Of a stretch of DNA of 64,000 nt, positions 33,124 through 41,689 are shown piece by piece. The stretch is from NCBI RefSeq assembly GCF_018130785.1, contig NZ_JAFCJT010000027.1:1-64000 (forward strand), read 5' to 3'. A program made the position numbers and the translations under genes. A model generated the notes under the pieces. The model searched no databases, had not been told where the DNA came from, and was given only the letters and a program-made list of their open reading frames with translations. The first letter of the stretch is position 1. Each line of letters begins with the position of its first letter. The stretch is from Bradyrhizobium liaoningense (lineage in GTDB: Bacteria > Pseudomonadota > Alphaproteobacteria > Rhizobiales > Xanthobacteraceae).

Positions 33124-34019
33124 GGCCATTTCACCTCCGGCGGCAGCGACGACAGGATCGAGTCCACATTGCCGCCGGTCTTGAGCCCGAAGATGGTGCC
33201 GCGGTCGTAGAGCAGGTTGAACTCGACATAGCGGCCACGCCGGATCAATTGCTCCTCGCGATCATCAGCGGTCCAGGCGCTCGCGAAATTGCGCCGGACG
33301 ATGTCAGGGTAGATCTTCAGGAAGGCGCGGCCGACATCCCGGGTGAAGGCGAGGTCGGCGTCCCAGTCGCCGCTGTCGTGCCAGTCGTAGAAGATGCCAC
33401 CGATGCCGCGCGCCTCTTTGCGGTGTGGCAGGTAGAAATACTCGTCGCACCATTTCTTGTACTTGTCGTAGTCGGCGACGCCGTTCGGCTGTGTGCAGGC
33501 CTCTTTCATCGCGGCGTGGAAGGCGAGCGTGTCGGCATCGTCCTGCGTGCGCCGGCGGTTGAGCACCGGCGTGAGATCGGCGCCGCCGCCGAACCATGCC
33601 TTTGTGGTGACGACGAAGCGCGTGTTCATGTGCACGGCGGGCACGTGCGGATTGCGAATATGCGCGATCAGCGAGATGCCGGAGGCCCAGAACCTGGGGT
33701 CGTCTGCTGCGCCCGGGATCTGTGCGCGAAACTCGGGCGCGAATTCGCCGTGGACCGTCGAGCAGTGCACGCCGACCTTCTCGAACAGGCGGCCGGACAT
33801 CATCGACATCACGCCGCCGCCGCCGGGCGCGCCGGTATGATCGGTGCGCTGCCAGGGCGTGCGTTTGAAGCGGCCGGCTTCGCCCGGATAAAGGCTTTGC
33901 GGCGCGTCATCCTCCAGCCGCTCGAAGCTCGCGCAGATGTCGTCGCGCAAGCGCTCGAACCAGGCGCGGGCGCGGGTCTTGCGATCTTCGATCGTGCTCG
34001 GGTCCAATGTGGATGTCAT
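33120..34019 (-). CDS. hemF: Oxygen-dependent coproporphyrinogen III oxidase
   Basis: The 299-residue enzyme oxidatively decarboxylates coproporphyrinogen III to protoporphyrinogen IX in heme synthesis. The conserved HemF segments are present in order: GGGGVMSMMSGRLFEKVGVH, ISLIAHIRNPHVPAVHMNTR, WFGGGADLTP (about residues 144-153), KWCDEYFYLPHRKEARGIGGIF, and GRYVEFNLLYDRGTIFGL. It starts 4 bases after the queD stop and overlaps the HAD gene, so it is co-expressed with a tRNA-modification set. The oxygen-independent HemN is not in the window. Confidence 0.95.
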   Translation of the reverse strand: MTSTLDPSTIEDRKTRARAWFERLRDDICASFERLEDDAPQSLYPGEAGRFKRTPWQRTDHTGAPGGGGVMSMMSGRLFEKVGVHCSTVHGEFAPEFRAQIPGAADDPRFWASGISLIAHIRNPHVPAVHMNTRFVVTTKAWFGGGADLTPVLNRRRTQDDADTLAFHAAMKEACTQPNGVADYDKYKKWCDEYFYLPHRKEARGIGGIFYDWHDSGDWDADLAFTRDVGRAFLKIYPDIVRRNFASAWTADDREEQLIRRGRYVEFNLLYDRGTIFGLKTGGNVDSILSSLPPEVKWP

Positions 34020-34023
34020 TTGA

Positions 34024-34389
34024 TCAGCCCTGCGGACCGTAATAGGTGCAGCTCTCGTTGCAACTGTCGCGGTGGATGCTGACGCGGGTGAGCTTGCCGA
34101 TATGCTGTAGCCGCTCCCAGACGAAGCGCGAGAGGTTTTCCAGCGTCGGTGTGCCCAGCGCCTCGATCTTGTTGAGGTATTTGTGGTCCAGCGTCAGCCG
34201 GACGTCCTCGATGGCGCGCTGGACGAGGCCGAGATCGACCACCATGCCGGTCGCAGGGTCCGGCGTGCCGCGCAACGTCACCTCGGCGCGGAAGGAGTGG
34301 CCGTGGATCTCTTCGCTCGCCGCGCCAAACGTCGTTCCCGACAGTGAATGCGCCGCCTCGAAGCGGAACGATTTCGTCAATTCCCACAT
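34024..34389 (-). CDS. queD: 6-carboxy-5,6,7,8-tetrahydropterin synthase
   Basis: The 121-residue QueD converts 7,8-dihydroneopterin triphosphate into carboxytetrahydropterin, a queuosine precursor. The metal histidines lie in FEAAHSL and EEIHGHSF (about residues 12-16 and 28-34), and the C-terminal LTRVSIHRDSC-ESC region with Cys is typical. ATG 34389 gives normal family length. A TTG at 34404 is possible, but adds five residues with little support. It lies between queE and hemF with tiny gaps, so it is one operon. Confidence 0.93.
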   Translation of the reverse strand: MWELTKSFRFEAAHSLSGTTFGAASEEIHGHSFRAEVTLRGTPDPATGMVVDLGLVQRAIEDVRLTLDHKYLNKIEALGTPTLENLSRFVWERLQHIGKLTRVSIHRDSCNESCTYYGPQG

Positions 34390-34406
34390 CTGTTCGAAAA
34401 CCAATC

Positions 34407-35039
34407 CTATCTGATGCCGAGCGACTTATGCGTCTGCACGCTCAGCCGCCATTGCGGATGACGCAGGCAATAGTCGATCGCGCGCACGGTGTTCTGGGCG
34501 ACTTCCGGTCCGTCCATCGGCTGGAGCGAGAAGCGCTCGAAGGCGAGATCCTCGAAGGCCTCTGGCGCGGCGAGGGCCTGCGGATAGACCAGCTTCAGTT
34601 CGTGGCCGCGGCGCTGCACGAGCTCGCTGCCGCCCTTGGGGCTGACGCAGATCCAGTCGAGCCCGGCGGGCGCGGCAATCGTCCCGTTGGTCTCGACGCC
34701 AATCTCGAAGCCTCTCGCATGGAGCGCGTCGATCAGGGCGCCGTCGACCTGGAGCAGCGGCTCGCCGCCGGTGAGCACGACGTAGCGGTTGTCGGATGAT
34801 GCGGTCCATTGTGCGGCGATGGTGTCGGCGAGTTCCACGGCGGAGGCATAGCGGCCCCCGAGCGTGCCGTCGGTCCCGACGAAATCCGTGTCGCAGAATT
34901 TGCAGGTCGCATCCACCCGGTCGGCCTCGCGGCCGCTCCAGAGGTTGCAGCCCGCAAAGCGGCAGAACACGGACGCGCGCCCGGCATGGGCGCCTTCGCC
35001 TTGCAGGGTCAGGAAGATTTCCTTGACCGCGTAACTCAA
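34407..35039 (-). CDS. queE: 7-carboxy-7-deazaguanine synthase (radical SAM)
   Basis: QueE is a radical-SAM enzyme that makes carboxydeazaguanine from carboxytetrahydropterin. The iron-sulfur cysteines follow the CX14CX2C pattern of some QueE proteins (Cys31, Cys46, Cys49 in GCNLWSG...ATCKFCD) rather than the usual CX3CX2C. Glycine-rich LTGGEPLL (about residues 88-95) and ETNGTIA bind SAM. The start is TTG 35039, with GAGGAG 6 bases before it. TrmL ends 10 bases upstream, and QueD follows. Confidence 0.93.
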   Translation of the reverse strand: MSYAVKEIFLTLQGEGAHAGRASVFCRFAGCNLWSGREADRVDATCKFCDTDFVGTDGTLGGRYASAVELADTIAAQWTASSDNRYVVLTGGEPLLQVDGALIDALHARGFEIGVETNGTIAAPAGLDWICVSPKGGSELVQRRGHELKLVYPQALAAPEAFEDLAFERFSLQPMDGPEVAQNTVRAIDYCLRHPQWRLSVQTHKSLGIR

Positions 35040-35049
35040 GCTTCTCTCC

Positions 35050-35517
35050 TCAATCTGATGGGCCTGCGGGGTTCCGGAGCTGCCGCAGCGCCTCGCCTGC
35101 GGCCATCGCCGCAGTCATGGCGACATTGAGCGACCGCAGCCCCGCCGTGATCGGGATCACCAGCCGCGCATCCGCAGCCTCGACCACCGCATCGGTGACA
35201 CCGGCGCTCTCGCGTCCGAATAGCAGGATGTCCGGCGTCTGGTAACGGAAATCGCGGTAGTCGGTGGCCCCTTTGGTGGTGAACAGCAGCAGGCGGGAGC
35301 CCTGTACCGCGCGCCATTCCTCGAATTTCGACCAGGAGTCGTGGCGGGTCACGCTGACATGGTCGAGGTAATCCATTCCCGCCCGGCGGAACAAGCGGTC
35401 GGAGAATGGGAATCCCGCCGGCTCGATGATATGGGCGGCCATGCCCAGGCAGGCGCAGAGCCTGAGAATCGTGCCGGTGTTCTGAGCGATGTCGGGTTGG
35501 AAGAGCGCGATCTGCAT
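35050..35517 (-). CDS. trmL: tRNA (cytidine(34)-2'-O)-methyltransferase, SPOUT class
   Basis: The 155-residue SPOUT methyltransferase adds 2'-O-methyl to the wobble nucleotide C34 or U34 of tRNA-Leu. The knot motifs are present: QPDIAQNTGTILRLCACLG (about residues 7-25), LLLFGRESAGV (about 94-104), and IPITAGLRSLNVAMTAAMAAG (about 120-140). ATG 35517 starts the standard MQIALFQPD N-terminus. The longer frame upstream is not conserved-looking. It is the first gene of the trmL-queE-queD-hemF-HAD operon. Confidence 0.93.
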   Translation of the reverse strand: MQIALFQPDIAQNTGTILRLCACLGMAAHIIEPAGFPFSDRLFRRAGMDYLDHVSVTRHDSWSKFEEWRAVQGSRLLLFTTKGATDYRDFRYQTPDILLFGRESAGVTDAVVEAADARLVIPITAGLRSLNVAMTAAMAAGEALRQLRNPAGPSD

Positions 35518-35807
35518 GGGCTGTGCAAGGGCTGTATCGGGGTCGGTGCGGGCCGGAAATGTCTCAATAAAACATCGCTGGCCGCGGAATTCGTGCATTG
35601 CACGCTCCCACGCCGTTAGCGGGCTTGCGCTCGCCCGGCAAGGGTGCCAATAGAACGATTCTGGACTGCTGTTTTTCGCCTTGTTTTGGCGAAGACAAGC
35701 CAAGTTCTGCCGCCGCGGGGGGCCGCGGGCGCCGGCACACTGCTCTGGGGACCTTGGGGGCTCCTGGAGCGGTTCCGTCGGCAGCATAAGAAGAAAGGGT
35801 TGGAATC

Positions 35808-36338
35808 GTGACGACAGCGTCTTCGGCGGACCATCCGACACGCCGTGATTTCTTATTCGTTGCAACGGGGGCAGCTGCAGCAGTAGGGGGCGCAGCCGCG
35901 CTCTGGCCCTTCATCTCTCAAATGAATCCTGATGCGTCGACCATCGCCGCCGGTGCGCCGATCGAGGTCGATCTCAGCCCGGTCGCCGAGGGACAGGACA
36001 TCAAGGTGTTCTGGCGCGGCAAGCCGATCTACATCAGCCACCGCACCAAGAAACAGATCGAAGAGGCGCGCGCCGTCAACGTGGCGAGCCTGCCCGATCC
36101 GCAGTCCGACGAGGCCCGGGTCAAGCCCGGCCATGAGCAGTGGCTGGTCGTGATCGGCATCTGCACCCATCTCGGCTGCATCCCGATCGCTCATGAGGGC
36201 AATTACGACGGGTTCTTCTGCCCCTGCCATGGTTCGCAGTACGATTCGTCCGGCCGCATCCGCCAGGGGCCCGCGCCCGCGAACCTGCCGGTGCCGCCGT
36301 ACCAGTTCGTTTCCGACACCAAAATCCAGATCGGCTGA
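35808..36338 (+). CDS. petA: Ubiquinol-cytochrome c reductase iron-sulfur (Rieske) subunit
   Basis: The 176-residue Rieske protein of the bc1 complex. It has a twin-arginine signal anchor (RRDFLFVATGAAAAVG) and the 2Fe-2S site: Cys119-His121 and Cys124 in CTHLGC, Cys138-Pro-Cys-His-Gly-Ser (Cys138, His141) in CPCHGS. A disulfide pairs Cys124 and Cys140. It passes electrons from ubiquinol to cytochrome c1. The start is GTG 35808 behind GAAAGGG. The fused b/c1 gene fbcH starts 62 bases after the stop. Confidence 0.96.
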   Translation: MTTASSADHPTRRDFLFVATGAAAAVGGAAALWPFISQMNPDASTIAAGAPIEVDLSPVAEGQDIKVFWRGKPIYISHRTKKQIEEARAVNVASLPDPQSDEARVKPGHEQWLVVIGICTHLGCIPIAHEGNYDGFFCPCHGSQYDSSGRIRQGPAPANLPVPPYQFVSDTKIQIG

Positions 36339-36400
36339 GCTTCGGGCCTTCGTCCGAAGCTTCGCGCCGTCTCGTCGTACTATTTCCTCAGGATCGCATC

Positions 36401-38464
36401 ATGAGCGGACCATCCGACTACCAGCCGAGCAATCCGGCACTGCAATGGATCGAGCGACGTCTGCCGATCATCGGTCTCGTCCATTCCTCCTTCGTCGTCT
36501 ATCCCACCCCGCGCAACCTGAACTACTGGTGGACCTTCGGCGCCATCCTCTCCTTCATGCTGGGGATGCAGATCCTGACCGGCGTGGTCCTGGCGATGCA
36601 CTACACGCCGCATGCCGATCTCGCCTTCAAGTCGGTCGAGCTGATCGTCCGTGACGTGAACTTCGGCTGGCTGCTGCGCAACATGCATGCCTGCGGCGCG
36701 TCGATGTTCTTCTTCGCGGTCTACGTCCACATGCTGCGCGGCCTCTATTACGGCTCCTACAAGGAGCCGCGCGAGGTGCTCTGGATCCTCGGCGTCATCA
36801 TCTACCTCCTAATGATGGCGACGGGCTTCATGGGCTACGTGCTGCCGTGGGGCCAGATGAGCTTCTGGGGCGCCACCGTCATCACCAACCTGTTCTCCGC
36901 CATTCCCTATGTCGGCGAGAGCATCGTGACGCTTCTGTGGGGCGGCTATTCGGTCGGCAATCCGACGCTGAACCGCTTCTTCTCGCTGCATTATCTGCTG
37001 CCGTTCCTGATCGCGGGCGTCGTCGTGCTCCACGTCTGGGCGCTGCACGTCGCCGGCCAGAACAATCCTGACGGCGTCGAGCCGAAGACGGAAAAGGACA
37101 CGGTGCCGTTCACGCCGCACGCGACCATCAAGGACGGGTTCGGCGTCGCCTGCTTCCTGCTGCTCTACGCCTGGTTCATCTTCTACATGCCGAACTATCT
37201 CGGTGACGCCGACAACTACATTCCGGCGAATCCGGGCGTGACGCCGCCGCACATCGTGCCGGAATGGTATTACCTGCCGTTCTACGCGATCCTGCGTTCG
37301 ATCCCGAACAAGCTCGCAGGCGTCATCGGGATGTTCTCGGCGATCATCATCCTGTGCTTCCTGCCCTGGCTCGATGCCGCGAAGACGAGGTCGTCGAAGT
37401 ACCGGCCGCTGGCCAAGCAGTTCTTCTGGATCTTCGTCGCGGTCTGCATCCTGCTCGGCTATCTCGGCGCCCAGCCGCCGGAAGGCATCTACGTGATCGC
37501 CGGCCGGGTCCTGACGTTCTGCTACTTCGCCTACTTCCTGATCGTGCTGCCGCTGCTCTCGCGCATCGAGACGCCGCGGCCGGTTCCGAACTCGATCTCG
37601 GAGGCGATCCTCGCCAAGAGCAGCAAAGCGGTGGCCTCCGTCGCCGTGGCGCTCGTTGCCGCTGGTGCGCTGTTCCTCGGCAACATGCAGGACGCACGTG
37701 CCTCCGAAGGCAACGACAAGCCGCCGGGCAACAAATGGTCGTTCGCCGGCCCTTTCGGTAAGTACGATCGCGGCGCGCTCCAGCGCGGGCTGAAGGTCTA
37801 CAAGGAGGTCTGCTCGAGCTGCCACGGCCTGTCCTTCATCGCCTTCCGCAACCTCGCGGAAGCCGGCGGACCCGGCTACTCGGTGGCGCAGGCGGCGGCG
37901 TTTGCCTCCGACTACAAGATCAAGGACGGTCCGAACGATGCGGGTGACATGTTCGAGCGCCCGGGCCGGCCGGCGGACTATTTCCCCTCGCCATTCCCGA
38001 ACGAGCAGGCCGCTCGTGCGGCGAACGGCGGCGCGGCGCCGCCCGACCTGTCGCTGATCACAAAGGCACGCTCCTACGGCCGCGGCTTCCCCTGGTTCAT
38101 CTTCGACTTCTTCACCCAGTATCAGGAGCAGGGCCCGGACTACGTGGCGGCCGTGCTGCAGGGGTTTGAGGAGAAGGTGCCTGAGGGCGTGACCATCCCG
38201 GAAGGCTCCTACTACAACAAGTACTTCCCGGGCCACGCCATCAAGATGCCGAAGCCGCTCAGCGACGGCCAGGTGACCTATGACGACGGCTCGCCGACCA
38301 CGGTCGCGCAATATTCCAAGGACGTCACCACGTTCCTGATGTGGGCCGCCGAGCCGCACATGGAAGCGCGCAAGCGCCTCGGCTTCCAGGTGTTCGTGTT
38401 CCTGATCATCTTCGCGTTCCTGATGTACTTCACCAAGAAGAAGGTCTGGGCCGACTCGCACTGA
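36401..38464 (+). CDS. fbcH: Fused cytochrome b / cytochrome c1 subunit
   Basis: At 687 residues this is a fusion of cytochrome b (about 1-415) and cytochrome c1 (about 425-687), as known in Bradyrhizobium. The b half has eight membrane helices and histidines for hemes bL and bH (VYVHMLRGLYYGSY, and LHVWALHVAGQNNPDG), and the PEWYYLPFY segment. The c1 half starts after a signal-like helix (VAVALVAAGALFLGN) and has heme site Cys471-Ser-Ser-Cys474-His475, with the C-terminal anchor FVFLIIFAFLMYFTK. It is probably cleaved into b and c1. A strong terminator follows. Confidence 0.97.
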   Translation: MSGPSDYQPSNPALQWIERRLPIIGLVHSSFVVYPTPRNLNYWWTFGAILSFMLGMQILTGVVLAMHYTPHADLAFKSVELIVRDVNFGWLLRNMHACGASMFFFAVYVHMLRGLYYGSYKEPREVLWILGVIIYLLMMATGFMGYVLPWGQMSFWGATVITNLFSAIPYVGESIVTLLWGGYSVGNPTLNRFFSLHYLLPFLIAGVVVLHVWALHVAGQNNPDGVEPKTEKDTVPFTPHATIKDGFGVACFLLLYAWFIFYMPNYLGDADNYIPANPGVTPPHIVPEWYYLPFYAILRSIPNKLAGVIGMFSAIIILCFLPWLDAAKTRSSKYRPLAKQFFWIFVAVCILLGYLGAQPPEGIYVIAGRVLTFCYFAYFLIVLPLLSRIETPRPVPNSISEAILAKSSKAVASVAVALVAAGALFLGNMQDARASEGNDKPPGNKWSFAGPFGKYDRGALQRGLKVYKEVCSSCHGLSFIAFRNLAEAGGPGYSVAQAAAFASDYKIKDGPNDAGDMFERPGRPADYFPSPFPNEQAARAANGGAAPPDLSLITKARSYGRGFPWFIFDFFTQYQEQGPDYVAAVLQGFEEKVPEGVTIPEGSYYNKYFPGHAIKMPKPLSDGQVTYDDGSPTTVAQYSKDVTTFLMWAAEPHMEARKRLGFQVFVFLIIFAFLMYFTKKKVWADSH

Positions 38465-38490
38465 GCGGTGCATACGAGACAAAACAGAGA

Positions 38491-38513
38491 AGCCCCCGTG
38501 AGGGGGCTTTTTT
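38491..38513 (+). terminator. Rho-independent terminator after fbcH
   Basis: AGCCCCC (38491-38497), GTGA loop, GGGGGCT (38502-38508) with a run of six T from 38508. Classic and strong. Confidence 0.95.
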
Positions 38514-38611
38514 ATTGGACACGAGCGTGTGTTGTTTGGCGCGATTGCCTATCGCGCGCGCAGCGGCCAAAATACCGCTAACCGCTCCCCAGAAACTCGT
38601 CGGAGGACACC

Positions 38612-39286
38612 ATGGGAACCGTGATCACCTTCAAGCGCCCGGACGGCAAGGACGCCTCGGGCTATCTCGCCAATGCCGCGCGCGGCAACGCGCCGGGCGT
38701 GGTCGTGATCCAGGAATGGTGGGGGCTGTCGGATCAGATCAAGGGCCTGTGCGACCGCTTTGCGCTGGCCGGCTTCGACGCGCTGGCGCCCGATCTCTAC
38801 AAGGGCAAGGTGGTGCCGTATCACGACATGGACGCCGCCGGCAAAGAGATGAACTCGCTGGACTTCATGGATGCCACCACGCAGACCGTGCGCGGCGCCA
38901 CGCAATATCTGTCGCGCAACGGTGCCAAGGTCGGCCTGACCGGCTTCTGCCTCGGCGGCGCCGTCACGATCATCGGCTCGGTGCATGTGCCGGAGCTCGC
39001 CGCCGGTGTCGTGTTCTACGGCATCCCGCCCGAGCAGGCGGCCAAGCCCGCCGACGTCAAAATCCCGCTCCAGGCCCATTTCGCCAACAAGGACGATTGG
39101 TGCACGCCCGAGCTGGTCACGGGCTTCGAAAAGGCCATGAAGGCCGCCGGCAAGTCGCTCGAGCTGTTCCGCTATGACGCCGAGCACGCCTTCGTCAACG
39201 AGCAGCGCCAGGCCGTGCACGACCGCGAAGCCGCCGAACTTGCCTGGGGAAGGGCGACGGAGTTTTTCCGGAGGCATCTGGGGTAA
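38612..39286 (+). CDS. Dienelactone hydrolase family protein
   Basis: The 224-residue alpha/beta hydrolase has the dienelactone hydrolase triad: nucleophile Cys113 in GFCLGG, Asp161 in NKDDWC, His192 in DAEHAFVNE, plus Glu35 in IQEWWG that regulates the nucleophile. Dienelactone hydrolases open 4-carboxymethylenebut-2-en-4-olide in chlorocatechol degradation. A broader esterase role is possible for isolated copies like this one. No signal peptide. ATG 38612 follows GGAGGA. It lies alone between fbcH and trpL. Confidence 0.9.
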   Translation: MGTVITFKRPDGKDASGYLANAARGNAPGVVVIQEWWGLSDQIKGLCDRFALAGFDALAPDLYKGKVVPYHDMDAAGKEMNSLDFMDATTQTVRGATQYLSRNGAKVGLTGFCLGGAVTIIGSVHVPELAAGVVFYGIPPEQAAKPADVKIPLQAHFANKDDWCTPELVTGFEKAMKAAGKSLELFRYDAEHAFVNEQRQAVHDREAAELAWGRATEFFRRHLG

Positions 39287-39351
39287 TCGCTATTTCCGGG
39301 TCGCGGGGCCACCCTTGACGCCGTCCCCGCGCCATGGTGAGTATCCGCCCC

Positions 39352-39399
39352 ATGAGCACCGCCGTCCGCCCAGCCCGTCTTTGGTGGCGCACCTCCTAA
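39352..39399 (+). CDS. trpL: trp leader peptide
   Basis: ATG 39352 opens a 15-residue frame MSTAVRPARLWWRTS ending TAA 39397. Two adjacent TGG codons (39382-39387) are placed just before its end, exactly as needed for tryptophan-dependent ribosome stalling. It lies 116 bases before trpE(G) and overlaps competing hairpins. No ribosome site stronger than CCGCCCC is seen, so translation may be weak or leader-specific. Leader-controlled attenuation of trpE(G) is established in Sinorhizobium; the Bradyrhizobium version here is read from the sequence. Confidence 0.8.
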   Translation: MSTAVRPARLWWRTS

Positions 39400-39462
39400 A
39401 GAGGTGGCCGGTGCGATTTCAATTCTCAAAATCGTCGAAGGTCGCCACGCAGTGCGGCGGCC
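39390..39462 (+). promoter_or_regulatory. trpE(G) attenuator hairpins
   Basis: Three mutually exclusive pairings are visible: 39390-39395 (CACCTC) with 39401-39406 (GAGGTG), overlapping the leader stop; 39404-39408 (GTGGC) with 39444-39448 (GCCAC); and 39440-39446 (GGTCGCC) with 39456-39462 (GGCGGCC), which is followed by TGATCGTTTGT. This is the classic attenuator order in which stalling at the Trp codons favours the middle pairing. The final T-run is poor, so the terminator identity is uncertain. Confidence 0.65.
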
Positions 39463-39514
39463 TGATCGTTTGTCCTGTGTGGCGTTTCCTCGGCAAGTTT
39501 CGTAAGAGGACGAC

Positions 39515-41680
39515 ATGAACAGGACAGTCTTTGCCCTCCCGGCCCGAAGCGACTATGTGACGCGCGGCGGTCTCGCGATCACGCGCGTGGCGGAGCAGTT
39601 TACCGGCGGCGCCAACCGGCTCGACGATCTCATCAGCCTGCTCGACCGCCGCCGCGGCGTGGTGCTGTCCTCGGGCACCACCGTGCCCGGCCGCTACGAA
39701 AGTTTTGACCTCGGCTTCTCCGATCCGCCGCTCAAGCTCGAAACCACTGGCGTCAATTTCAAGCTGGAAGCGCTGAACGGGCGCGGGCAGGTGCTGATTG
39801 CCTTCCTCGCCGACGTTCTGCGCGAGCCCTGCGTCGTGATCTCCGAGAAGACCGCTTCGCGCCTGTCAGGCCACATCATCCGCGGCGATGCGCCGGTCGA
39901 GGAAGACCAACGCACGCGCCGCGCCAGCGTGATGTCGCTGGTGCGCGATCTCGTCGCCGCCTTCTCCGCCAATGACGACGGGCTGCTCGGCCTGTTCGGC
40001 GCCTTCGCCTATGACCTCGTGTTCCAGATCGAGGACCTCGTGCAGAAGCGTGCGCGCGAACAGGACCAACGCGACATCGTGCTCTATGTGCCGGATCGCC
40101 TTCTCGCCTATGACCGCGCCACCGGCCGCGGCGTGGTGCTGAGTTACGATTTTGCGTGGAAGGGCAAGTCCACCGAAGGCCTGCCGCGCGAGACTGCCGA
40201 GAGCCCGTACCTCAAGACGCCGCGGCAGGGTTTTGCCGATCACGCGCCCGGCGAATATCAGGCCACCGTCGAGACCGCGCGCGCGGCTTTCGCGCGCGGC
40301 GATTTGTTCGAGGCGGTGCCCGGACAACTCTTTGCCGAGCCCTGCGACCGCTCGCCGGCGGAAGTGTTCCAGCGTCTCTGCGTCATCAACCCGTCGCCCT
40401 ATGGCGCGCTGATGAATCTCGGCGAGGGTGAATTTCTCGTCTCGGCCTCGCCGGAAATGTTCGTGCGCTCGGATGGACGCCGCGTCGAGACCTGCCCGAT
40501 CTCGGGCACGATCGCGCGCGGCACCGATGCGATCGGCGACGCCGAGCAGATCCGCCAGCTCCTGAACTCGGAGAAGGACGAGTTCGAGCTCAACATGTGC
40601 ACTGACGTCGACCGTAACGACAAGGCGCGCGTCTGCGTCCCCGGCACGATCAAGGTGCTGGCGCGGCGGCAGATCGAGACCTACTCAAAACTCTTCCACA
40701 CCGTCGATCATGTCGAGGGCATGCTGCGTCCCGGCTTCGACGCGCTCGATGCCTTCCTCACCCATGCGTGGGCGGTGACGGTGACCGGCGCGCCAAAACT
40801 CTGGGCGATGCAGTTCGTCGAGGATCACGAGCGTTCGCCGCGGCGCTGGTATGCCGGCGCGATCGGCGCGGTGAATTTCGACGGCAGCATCAACACCGGC
40901 CTCACCATCCGCACCATCCGCATGAAGGATGGTCTCGCCGAGGTGCGCGTTGGTGCCACCTGCCTGTTCGACTCCGACCCCGCGGCCGAAGATCGCGAGT
41001 GCCAGGTCAAGGCCGCAGCCCTGTTCCAGGCGCTGCGCGGCGATCCGCCAAAGCCGCTGTCGGCCTTCGCACCAGATGCGACCGGTTCGGGCAAGCAGGT
41101 GCTGCTGATCGATCACGACGACAGTTTTGTGCACATGCTGGCCGATTATTTCCGCCAGGTCGGCGCCGACGTCACCGTGGTCCGCCATGTGCATGCGCTC
41201 GACATGCTCAAAAAGAAGAGGTGGGATTTGCTGGTGCTGTCGCCCGGCCCCGGCAGGCCTGAGGATTTCGCAATCAAGAAGACCATCGACGCGGCGCTCG
41301 AGAAAAAGCTGCCGGTGTTCGGTGTCTGCCTCGGCGTGCAGGCGATCGGCGAATATTTCGGCGGCGAGCTCGGTCAGCTCACGCACCCCGCCCACGGCCG
41401 GCCCTCGCGGGTGCAGGTCCGCGGCGGGCGCCTGATGCGCAATCTGCCGAACGAGATCGTCATCGGCCGCTATCACTCGCTCTATGTCGAGCGCGAGAGC
41501 ATGCCCGAGGTGCTTGATGTCACCGCCAGCACCGAGGACGGCGTCGCCATGGCGCTCGAGCACAAGACCCTGCCGGTTGCCGGCGTGCAGTTCCACCCGG
41601 AATCGCTGATGTCGCTCAGCGGCGAGGCGGGCCTGCGGATTGTCGAGAATGCGTTCCGGCTGGATGCGCGCGTTGATTGA
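39515..41680 (+). CDS. trpE(G): Anthranilate synthase, fused TrpE and TrpG
   Basis: At 721 residues this is the fused rhizobial anthranilate synthase, making anthranilate from chorismate and glutamine. The TrpE half (about 1-500) has the chorismate-binding segments SASPEMFVR and ETCPISGTIARG, and NDKARVCVPG. The TrpG half (about 525-721) is a class I glutaminase with Cys605 in FGVCLG, and His and Glu in VQFHPES (the triad), plus SPGPGRP. Trp feedback residues cannot be judged. ATG 39515 follows AGAGGA. apt starts 9 bases after the stop and is probably co-transcribed. Confidence 0.96.
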   Translation: MNRTVFALPARSDYVTRGGLAITRVAEQFTGGANRLDDLISLLDRRRGVVLSSGTTVPGRYESFDLGFSDPPLKLETTGVNFKLEALNGRGQVLIAFLADVLREPCVVISEKTASRLSGHIIRGDAPVEEDQRTRRASVMSLVRDLVAAFSANDDGLLGLFGAFAYDLVFQIEDLVQKRAREQDQRDIVLYVPDRLLAYDRATGRGVVLSYDFAWKGKSTEGLPRETAESPYLKTPRQGFADHAPGEYQATVETARAAFARGDLFEAVPGQLFAEPCDRSPAEVFQRLCVINPSPYGALMNLGEGEFLVSASPEMFVRSDGRRVETCPISGTIARGTDAIGDAEQIRQLLNSEKDEFELNMCTDVDRNDKARVCVPGTIKVLARRQIETYSKLFHTVDHVEGMLRPGFDALDAFLTHAWAVTVTGAPKLWAMQFVEDHERSPRRWYAGAIGAVNFDGSINTGLTIRTIRMKDGLAEVRVGATCLFDSDPAAEDRECQVKAAALFQALRGDPPKPLSAFAPDATGSGKQVLLIDHDDSFVHMLADYFRQVGADVTVVRHVHALDMLKKKRWDLLVLSPGPGRPEDFAIKKTIDAALEKKLPVFGVCLGVQAIGEYFGGELGQLTHPAHGRPSRVQVRGGRLMRNLPNEIVIGRYHSLYVERESMPEVLDVTASTEDGVAMALEHKTLPVAGVQFHPESLMSLSGEAGLRIVENAFRLDARVD

Positions 41681-41689
41681 GAGGCACCA

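Noticed and set aside
36809..38482. Minus-strand frame of 557 codons opposite fbcH
   Set aside because: Antisense shadow of a strongly conserved gene with no recognisable domains.
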